A stretch of 64,000 nucleotides of DNA, taken from Xylanibacter oryzae DSM 17970. Its GTDB lineage: Bacteria > Bacteroidota > Bacteroidia > Bacteroidales > Bacteroidaceae. The translations under genes and the position numbers were made by a program. Location of the stretch: the NCBI RefSeq assembly GCF_000585355.1, contig NZ_KK073873.1:1204703-1268702 (forward strand), written 5' to 3'. The number at the start of each line of letters is the position of its first letter. Position 1 is the stretch's first letter. This document shows positions 1 through 5,986 of the stretch, in pieces. The notes below the pieces were generated by a model, which did not search any database, had not been told where the DNA came from, and saw only the letters and a program-made list of their open reading frames with translations.

Positions 1-465
1 ATATCAGTCAATGGGGTAAAACAGAATGTTGAAATTTCTAAAGGAAAGTATTCTTCTATAAGCAGAAGATGGAAAAACGGTGATAAAATAAGACTGATGT
101 TAGACATGCATCCCCAACTAATCGAGGCAAATCCATTAGTCGAAGAAGATAAAAACCAAGTTGCAGTAAAGCGTGGCCCAATTGTCTACTGCCTCGAATC
201 AGCAGATATATCTAACGGTAAAAGTATCGATGATATTGCCATTCCTGAAAATATAAAACTAACGGAAAAGCGAATATCAATAGATAACCATTATATGGAT
301 GCTCTAGAGGGTGAAGCAATACTAAGATCAGGACATTCATGGAAAAATGTACTATATCGTAAAATAGAAAGTGACACCGATAAAATCAAGATAAGACTTA
401 TACCATATTATGCATGGGGTAATAGAGGTAATACAGAAATGACCGTATGGATGAACAGAAAATAA
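1..465 (+). CDS. GH127 beta-L-arabinofuranosidase-like protein (C-terminal part)
   Basis: The reading frame is open from the first base, so the gene begins outside the window and only about 154 C-terminal residues are seen. The segment around EANPLVEEDKNQVAVKRGPI followed by VYCLES is the conserved C-terminal beta-sandwich signature of glycoside hydrolase family 127 (DUF1680). Characterised members remove beta-L-arabinofuranose, and one B. thetaiotaomicron member removes aceric acid from rhamnogalacturonan II. The catalytic (alpha/alpha)6 domain is not visible, so substrate cannot be judged from this piece. It ends 2 bases before the next gene, and the neighbours are a GH141-like and a GH78 enzyme, so it probably belongs to a pectin-degradation operon. 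Family assignment is fairly sure; specificity is inference from context. Confidence 0.8.
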   Translation: MSVNGVKQNVEISKGKYSSISRRWKNGDKIRLMLDMHPQLIEANPLVEEDKNQVAVKRGPIVYCLESADISNGKSIDDIAIPENIKLTEKRISIDNHYMDALEGEAILRSGHSWKNVLYRKIESDTDKIKIRLIPYYAWGNRGNTEMTVWMNRK

Positions 466-467
466 TT

Positions 468-2234
468 ATGAAAACAGTATTAAAGAAAGTTACTATATTA
501 TTAATCGGTTTGGTCTATTTTATAAACGTAGGAGCAACTGACATCTTTGTTGCTACATATGGTAATGATGCCAACGACGGTTTGAATAAACCACTATCAT
601 CACTATCAATGGCAATTAGAAAAGCTAGAGAGATAAGACGTAACTGTAAAACATCAGATAGCATAAAAATCCATATTAAAAAAGGGACATATAGACTATA
701 CGAACCAATATTTTTAAGACCAGAAGACTATAACATCGAGATTATTGGTGATTATGGAACTATTATAAGTGGAGGCATAACTGTAACAGGTTGGAAAAGA
801 GACGGTAAGTTATGGGTAGCTGACGCACCTGATTTCAATGGCCATCCATTGGATTTTAGACAAATGTGGGTAAACGGGGTAAAGGCTGTAAGAGCTAGAG
901 ATGTCGTAGACTTTGAAAATATGCACCGCATAAAGAGTATCAATAAAGAAAAGAGGATTATATGGGTTCCAAAATCATCTATAGAAAAAGTGATACATTC
1001 TCAATATACAGAAATGGTTCTGCATGAAATGTGGTGTATTGCCAATCTTAGGATTAAGAATATTGTAATACAAGGAGACTCCGCAGGAATATCATTTCAA
1101 GAACCAGAAAGCAGTATTCAATTTGAACATCCATGGCCTAGTCCGATGGTAACAAAAGACGGCAAACAAAATTCGCCTTTCTATTTAACTAACTCTATGC
1201 AACTACTTGACAATGAGGGAGAATGGTATCATGACATACGTAGCGGAAAATTATATTACTATCCACGCGATAATGAAGATATGACTAACACCGAGGTAAT
1301 AATACCAGCATTAGAAACATTGGTACAAATTACCGGTACGCCAGATTATGTCGTTAATAATATAACTTTCAGAAATATACAATTCGAGAACACGTCATGG
1401 ATTAGGCCCTCTTACTACGGTCATGTGCCTCTACAGGCGGGTATGTACCTTACGGAAGCTTATAAGCTAAATCCAAAGATGGTAAGAAATGATGGAAATC
1501 ACAAACTAGACAATCTAGGATGGCTTGGCCGTGCTAATGCAGCAGTAGAAATAAGAAATGGTAATGATATAAATTTCCGCAATTGCACATTTCAACACCT
1601 TGGTGGTAGCGGAATTGATTATATTATAGGAGACAAAAGAGGCATTGTAGACAGTTGCATTTTCAGAGATATAGCAATGAACGGATATGTATCCGGAAGT
1701 TTCTCTACTTCCGGAATAGAAGCACATCTGCCATACAATCCAAAAGACAAACGTGAAATATGCGAAATGCAAACTATAAATAATAGTATTTTTAAAGAAG
1801 TGGCTAACGAGGATTGGGGATGTGTAGCAATAGCTGCCGGATTTGTAGCAAATATAAATATTGAAAATAACAATATAAGTGAAATTCCATATACCGGAAT
1901 CAGCCTTGGTTGGGGGTGGACATGTTCGCCAAATTGCATGCACGACAATCGCGTGTATGGAAATACAATATATCATTATGCCATGCATATGTACGACACA
2001 GCCGGAATTTATACACTGGGGGCACAACCAGGAACAGTTATATCTCACAACAAAATATACGGTATATACCACCCTTCTTATGTACATGATCCTGAACATT
2101 GGTTCTATCTATATACTGATGAAGGAAGTTCTGGTATTACAGTAAAAGACAACTGGACTGAAAGTGAGAAATTTCTTAAAAACGCGAATGGCCCTGGAAA
2201 TATATGGAAAAACAATGGAAGAATAAAACAATAA
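468..2234 (+). CDS. Secreted right-handed parallel beta-helix glycosidase, GH141-like
   Basis: 588 residues. An in-frame ATG at 447 lies inside the previous gene. The ATG at 468, just after that gene's stop, gives a clean signal peptide (MKTVLKKVTILLIGLVYFIN), so I chose it. The mature protein opens with DIFVATYGNDANDG, the usual start of secreted beta-helix proteins. It then has the segment WKRDGKLWVADAPDF with RQMWVNGVKAVRAR, typical of the GH141 group, followed by helix rungs (NNITFRNIQFEN, NINIENNNISEI, NRVYGNTIY). GH141 enzymes are alpha-L-fucosidases or xylanases. Placed between GH127 and GH78 genes, an alpha-L-fucosidase acting on pectin side chains is the likeliest role. Beta-helix architecture is well supported; activity is inferred. 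Confidence 0.75.
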   Translation: MKTVLKKVTILLIGLVYFINVGATDIFVATYGNDANDGLNKPLSSLSMAIRKAREIRRNCKTSDSIKIHIKKGTYRLYEPIFLRPEDYNIEIIGDYGTIISGGITVTGWKRDGKLWVADAPDFNGHPLDFRQMWVNGVKAVRARDVVDFENMHRIKSINKEKRIIWVPKSSIEKVIHSQYTEMVLHEMWCIANLRIKNIVIQGDSAGISFQEPESSIQFEHPWPSPMVTKDGKQNSPFYLTNSMQLLDNEGEWYHDIRSGKLYYYPRDNEDMTNTEVIIPALETLVQITGTPDYVVNNITFRNIQFENTSWIRPSYYGHVPLQAGMYLTEAYKLNPKMVRNDGNHKLDNLGWLGRANAAVEIRNGNDINFRNCTFQHLGGSGIDYIIGDKRGIVDSCIFRDIAMNGYVSGSFSTSGIEAHLPYNPKDKREICEMQTINNSIFKEVANEDWGCVAIAAGFVANINIENNNISEIPYTGISLGWGWTCSPNCMHDNRVYGNTIYHYAMHMYDTAGIYTLGAQPGTVISHNKIYGIYHPSYVHDPEHWFYLYTDEGSSGITVKDNWTESEKFLKNANGPGNIWKNNGRIKQ

Positions 2235-2241
2235 TGCAATC

Positions 2242-4431
2242 ATGAATAAACGAATAGCAAATATAATTATATTATCGGCATTTACCTTATCTGTCTCTGC
2301 ACAAACATGGATATGGTACCCTGGAGATTTTGAAATCTGGCTAGGTAACAATATGAACAACCAACGTACAGACCGTGGAACTTTTTTCCCTCCATTTTGG
2401 AAATCTGATAGTCACTATGTTACTGTCGAATTCAGCAAAAAGATTTCATTGGATAGGTCTGAAACCATAAACATATCTGCAGAAGGAAAATATAATGTAA
2501 AGATAGACGGCAAGCTGATGTTCGGTATGCCACATAAGATAACACTTGATAGTGGGTTCCACAGCCTCAACATCAAAGTATGGAATCAGTCAAGTCCTCC
2601 ATCTATTTTCGTTGATGGTAATACAATAAAGAGCGATAGTACGTGGAAAGTAACAAATGAAGATAAAGAATGGATAGACGAAAGTGGCAAAGCAAGCGAC
2701 ACTTCTGCCAGTATATATATGGACGCCGGCTCTTGGAATTTTAACACAAAAGAAGAAAGACCATCTCTTTACAAATTAAAAACAGAACCTCGAAATCTGA
2801 AAGAATATATTAATAGTAAGTATCCTGGCAAGCTATATGATGCAGGTGCCGAAACATTTGGATATATTACGTTGAAAGGCATTAAAGGAAAAGGGCAAAT
2901 CAGCATCTATTATGGAGAAAGTAAAGAGGAGGCTATGGATACTGATAAGTGTGAAACACTTGACAGACTAAGCATAGATAATTCAAAAATAACTAATATT
3001 TCCACAAACCAGACTAGTGATTTCAATACAGAATACACCATTAATCTTAGCAAAGCTTTCAGGTACATATATATTGTTAGTAACAACGATATTAGAATTG
3101 AAGATGTAAGTATGAAATATGAGTATCAGCCAGAAGTAAATCATAGTTCATTTGAATGTAATGACGAAACTATTAATAAGATATGGAACATTGGCATTTA
3201 CACTTTGGGATTAACTACAAGAGAGTTTTTCATAGACGGAATAAAGCGCGACAGGTGGACTTGGAGCGGTGATGCCTATCAAAGTTATCTAATGAACTAT
3301 TACAGTTTTTTTGACTCTGATTGTGTAAAGAGAACAATATGGCAATTACGCGGCAAAGACCCTGTTACGAGTCACATCAATACTATAATGGATTACACGT
3401 TCTACTGGTTTCTTGGCATATACGACTACTATATGTACAGTGGAGACAAACACTTTCTGAGTCAAATATATCCGCGAATGCAGACAATGATGGATTATGT
3501 ACTCGGACGTTTAGACAATAACGGGATGGTTACCGGACTTACTGGAGATTGGGTATTCGTCGACTGGGCAGACAAACCGATGGATAAGCACGGTGATTTA
3601 TCGTTTGAACAAGTACTGTTCTGCAAAAGCTTAGAGACAATGACACTATGCGCAAAAGTAACAGGGAATAATCCGGATGCCGGTAAATATCAAAAGTTAT
3701 ATACAGACCTGAAAGCTAAATTGATACCAACATTCTGGAATGAAAAAAAGCAAGCGATGGTACACAACTGTATCGAAGGCAAACAAAGCGAACAGATAAC
3801 TAGATATTCTAATATCTTCGCTGTGCTATATAATTATCTCACAGAAAAACAGAAACAAGAGGTTAAGTCTTCTGTACTTGAGAACAACAATATAATGAAA
3901 ATTACAACTCCATATATGAGATTTTATGAACTGGAAGCTTTATGCGCTATGGGCGAACAGACCAATGTCACGAAGCAGATTAAAGACTATTGGGGAGGTA
4001 TGATACACGAAGGAGCAACTTCATTTTGGGAGAAATATAATCCTGATGAAAAAGGTAAACAACATCTGGCTATGTATGGCAGGCCCTATGGAAAGAGTCT
4101 TTGTCATGCGTGGGGAGCAAGCCCTGTTTATCTATTAGGAAAATATTATTTGGGTGTTAAACCAATAAAAGAAGGATACAAAGAATTTTCAATAACTCCT
4201 GTTTTGGGAGGATTAAAATGGATACGTGGTACAGTACCTACCCCGAATGGCTGCGTCAAAGTATATGCAGACAAAAATATGATAAGAGTGAAAGCAACAG
4301 AAGGCAATGGTTATCTTTATTTCCATTCTACTAAAAATCCACAAACTAATATCGGGGAAATAAATCGTATCAATAATAATTACTATCGTATATGGGTTAA
4401 CACCAATCAAGAGGTTGTAATCTCACGATAA
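2242..4431 (+). CDS. Secreted alpha-L-rhamnosidase, GH78
   Basis: 729 residues, starting 7 bases after the previous stop. The N-terminus (MNKRIANIIILSAFTLSVSA then QTW) is a signal peptide. N-terminal beta-sandwich modules are followed by the (alpha/alpha)6 catalytic barrel with the GH78 hallmark DGIKRDRWTWSGDAYQ starting near residue 332, which contains the conserved acidic residues. A C-terminal beta-domain (GVKPIKEGYKEFSITP) is also typical. The enzyme would release terminal alpha-L-rhamnose, probably from pectin. The opening QTWIWYPGDFEIWLGNNMNN resembles, from memory, BT1001, which acts on rhamnogalacturonan II chain B. No sugar-binding SusC/SusD pair is in the window; it would lie upstream, if present. 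Confidence 0.88.
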   Translation: MNKRIANIIILSAFTLSVSAQTWIWYPGDFEIWLGNNMNNQRTDRGTFFPPFWKSDSHYVTVEFSKKISLDRSETINISAEGKYNVKIDGKLMFGMPHKITLDSGFHSLNIKVWNQSSPPSIFVDGNTIKSDSTWKVTNEDKEWIDESGKASDTSASIYMDAGSWNFNTKEERPSLYKLKTEPRNLKEYINSKYPGKLYDAGAETFGYITLKGIKGKGQISIYYGESKEEAMDTDKCETLDRLSIDNSKITNISTNQTSDFNTEYTINLSKAFRYIYIVSNNDIRIEDVSMKYEYQPEVNHSSFECNDETINKIWNIGIYTLGLTTREFFIDGIKRDRWTWSGDAYQSYLMNYYSFFDSDCVKRTIWQLRGKDPVTSHINTIMDYTFYWFLGIYDYYMYSGDKHFLSQIYPRMQTMMDYVLGRLDNNGMVTGLTGDWVFVDWADKPMDKHGDLSFEQVLFCKSLETMTLCAKVTGNNPDAGKYQKLYTDLKAKLIPTFWNEKKQAMVHNCIEGKQSEQITRYSNIFAVLYNYLTEKQKQEVKSSVLENNNIMKITTPYMRFYELEALCAMGEQTNVTKQIKDYWGGMIHEGATSFWEKYNPDEKGKQHLAMYGRPYGKSLCHAWGASPVYLLGKYYLGVKPIKEGYKEFSITPVLGGLKWIRGTVPTPNGCVKVYADKNMIRVKATEGNGYLYFHSTKNPQTNIGEINRINNNYYRIWVNTNQEVVISR

Positions 4432-4481
4432 TCACTTTTGCTAAAGATGGAACCGAATGTAAATAGTTTATTGTTAAATCT

Positions 4482-4631
4482 TTATTTCATTAATAATAAA
4501 GCACATCTACAGTCGTTTCCATCTACATGCAATTCTCTTTTTTCAAATTGAATTAAAACTACTTTTATATTTTGTGTGTCTGTTGTGTTGGTCTTTATGA
4601 ATCTAATGCAGATTGTAGCTTTATTCTGCAT
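4482..4631 (-). CDS. Small hypothetical ORF behind a good promoter
   Basis: A 49-codon minus-strand frame beginning MQNKATICIRFIKTNT and ending CRCALLLMK. I do not recognise it. The reason to list it is the strong Bacteroidetes promoter just upstream (4663-4694) that would transcribe it. The ATG is about 30 bases downstream of the -7 box. It could be a short protein, the broken start of a lost gene, or simply the leader of a transcript. No ribosome binding site is obvious, and codon use gives no clear signal at this length. Confidence 0.2.
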   Translation of the reverse strand: MQNKATICIRFIKTNTTDTQNIKVVLIQFEKRELHVDGNDCRCALLLMK

Positions 4632-4642
4632 AATAATTTTCC

Positions 4643-4676
4643 ATTTGCTATCTTTTGATGTGCAAAAGTAGCAAAT
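4643..4676. repeat. Imperfect 15-bp inverted repeat overlapping a promoter
   Basis: ATTTGCTATCTTTTG, then ATGTG, then CAAAAGTAGCAAAT form two arms that pair with one bulged base. The right arm contains the -7 box of the minus-strand promoter at 4663-4694. A palindrome covering a -7 box is what a repressor operator would look like; a hairpin in the transcript is the alternative. Confidence 0.55.
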
Positions 4677-4694
4677 TGGTAGCAAATAGCCAAA
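4663..4694 (-). promoter_or_regulatory. Bacteroidetes-type promoter, minus strand
   Basis: On the minus strand the sequence reads TTTG, 20 bases, TACTTTTG, an exact fit to the TTTG-N19-21-TAnnTTTG consensus. It points toward the small ORF at 4482-4631. Confidence 0.5.
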
Positions 4695-4913
4695 ATAAAT
4701 AAGCATAAAGATATAATTATTTTATTTATCTTATCATTATGGTATTATATATATGAAATTGCTTTCATTTTCACACTTAACTCTTGTTTTTTCTATCAAT
4801 ATGAAAGAATATACATAATACATCCGTTTTATATTATCTTTAATTATTTATAAATTAGGTACAACCGTTAAATTAAAGTGAAAAGTGTTTTTAGCAACTG
4901 ATAAAATTAAAAA

Positions 4914-5019
4914 TAAAATACCACTATACCACTATGGCATGTAAGTTGTTAATTATCTGCATATTGCAGATATACTGGTATCAAAACAAATACCACTAAA
5001 TACCACCGAAATACCACTT
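4914..5019. repeat. ATACCACT box cluster, left side
   Basis: Boxes ATACCACT occur at 4918, 4926, 4990 and 5011, with a variant ATACCACC at 5000. The part at 4989-5019 is repeated in inverted orientation at 5780-5810 with 30 of 31 bases identical. A small hairpin (TATCTGCA, TAT, TGCAGATA; 4954-4972) sits between the boxes. No gene is seen here. Confidence 0.8.
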
Positions 5020-5051
5020 CACAGCTAAAAAGAACCATATTTTTTCAAAAT

Positions 5052-5137
5052 CAAGTATTTTAGTAACGTTTTTATAATTGTGTAAAGCATTTCAGTAAGT
5101 ATAACAACAAAGATGTATACCTAATTCAGGCATAGTC
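5052..5137 (+). repeat. Diverged copy of the IS-end repeat (copy A)
   Basis: The last 47 bases (5091-5137, from TTCAGTAAGTATAAC to CAGGCATAGTCA) are identical to the ends of copies B (5506-5607) and C (39748-39849). The upstream part is only partly similar. It runs directly into the transposase remnant. The outer end, read as TGACTATGCCTGAATTAGG, looks like an IS3-family terminal repeat; that identification is inference. Confidence 0.7.
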
Positions 5138-5341
5138 AAGCCAACAGACAATGCTATTGCAGAACGTGTCAATGGCATCATAAAGCAGGAATGGATTTAT
5201 CGTATGAAAAGGCCCAAGAACATGGACGGGGCCATGCATATATTAAAAGATATCATATACTTCTATAACAATAAGAGGCCACATATGAGTAACATGATGA
5301 AGACACCGGCAGAGAAAAGGAGAAATTATGTTGGATGTTAA
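5138..5341 (+). pseudogene. IS3-family transposase remnant (C-terminus)
   Basis: This frame reads KPTDNAIAERVNGIIKQEW, then IYRMKRPKNMDGAMHI, IIYFYNNKRPHMSNMM and KTPAEKRRNY before a stop. That is the end of an IS3-family integrase-core (DDE) transposase, including the DNA-binding and final-glutamate region and the YNxxRPH motif. All of the upstream catalytic domain and the OrfA part are missing, so this is a dead fragment of roughly 65 residues. It abuts copy A of the IS-end repeat, and copy B lies 165 bases downstream, which suggests a 5'-deleted element inserted next to another solo IS end. Confidence 0.88.
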
Positions 5342-5348
5342 CGCTCTT

Positions 5349-5367
5349 TGGAGGCTTCACGCCTCCA
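5349..5367. repeat. Small hairpin after the transposase remnant
   Basis: TGGAGGC, TTCAC, GCCTCCA form a 7-bp stem just after the transposase stop. There is no T-run directly behind it, so it is not a convincing terminator. Confidence 0.5.
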
Positions 5368-5505
5368 GCCGCTTGGCAAACCACCGTGGTGTTTTTCATA
5401 GTTCTTATGTTGGATATATGGTATTTTTATTTAACTTTGTAAGCAACAAAACATACATAGAACAATATGTAAAACATTTTCTTTGTGTTAAGCAAATCAG
5501 GAAGG

Positions 5506-5626
5506 CTTTTATATTTCTGTAAAGTGGATCAGTAAAGATTTTAATAATTTGTATAGTAATTCAGTAAGTATAACAACAAAGATGTATACCTAATTCAGGC
5601 ATAGTCACCTAATTCAGGCATAGTCA
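5506..5626 (+). repeat. IS-end repeat copy B with tandem 19-bp tip
   Basis: The 102 bases at 5506-5607 match 39748-39849 at 101 of 102 positions. The terminal 19 bases (CCTAATTCAGGCATAGTCA) are then repeated once more in tandem at 5608-5626. Position after a transposase remnant and the TG...CA-type outer end suggest the right end of an IS3-family element. Confidence 0.85.
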
Positions 5627-5631
5627 GTGAA

Positions 5632-5763
5632 AGTAGGGCTACTTTACTGCAAAAGTTATGCTTTTACAATGTAATAGCTATCCTTTTACTAACTTAAAGC
5701 TATCCATTAGCTAACCAAAAGCTATGCTTTCGCAACCCAAGAGCTATGCTTTCAACAAAAGAT
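5632..5763 (+). repeat. 22-bp phased degenerate tandem array (locus 1)
   Basis: Units with consensus AGCTATGCTTTTAC begin at 5654, 5676, 5698, 5720 and 5742, exactly 22 bases apart, with a weaker unit at 5632. About 14 bases of each unit are conserved and about 8 vary. The phase equals two helical turns. It is not coding (22 is not a multiple of 3) and not a CRISPR array (spacers too short, no cas genes). A second array at 39851-39960 has the same period. Confidence 0.85.
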
Positions 5764-5779
5764 ATCAATTTGTCATGTA

Positions 5780-5867
5780 AAGTGGCATTTCGGTGGTATT
5801 TAGTGGTATTATATTATCGCCGAAACGCCCATAAACACTATACTTGTGGTAAAGTGGTATTTTTTAA
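5780..5867. repeat. ATACCACT box cluster, right side (inverted)
   Basis: 5780-5810 is the inverted copy of 4989-5019 (30 of 31 bases). Further AGTGGTAT boxes follow up to 5862. The 13-mer ATAAACACTATAC at 5831-5843 recurs in the same orientation at 40017-40029, linking this block to the second repeat locus. Together with the left block it brackets an 822-bp unit containing the IS remnants and the 22-bp array. Confidence 0.8.
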
Positions 5868-5986
5868 TAAAAATCTGTGGCGGAAAACCTTTAAATTACT
5901 AAATATCTATCAAGTACAAAAATTAGGGGTCATCAAAACGATGGCCCCCGGATTATTTTAAGGTTGACAAAAAGTCTTATATACTA

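Noticed and set aside
1515..2099. 194-codon minus-strand frame opposite the GH141-like gene
   Set aside because: It is antisense to a clear secreted enzyme; composition is Cys/Tyr/Ile-rich noise and no family motif is seen.
5328..5522. 64-codon frame after the transposase remnant
   Set aside because: It overlaps the remnant in another frame, crosses a hairpin and enters the IS-end repeat; no protein features.
5632..5763. CRISPR array
   Set aside because: Units are 22 bases with only about 8 variable bases, repeats are degenerate and no cas genes are near.
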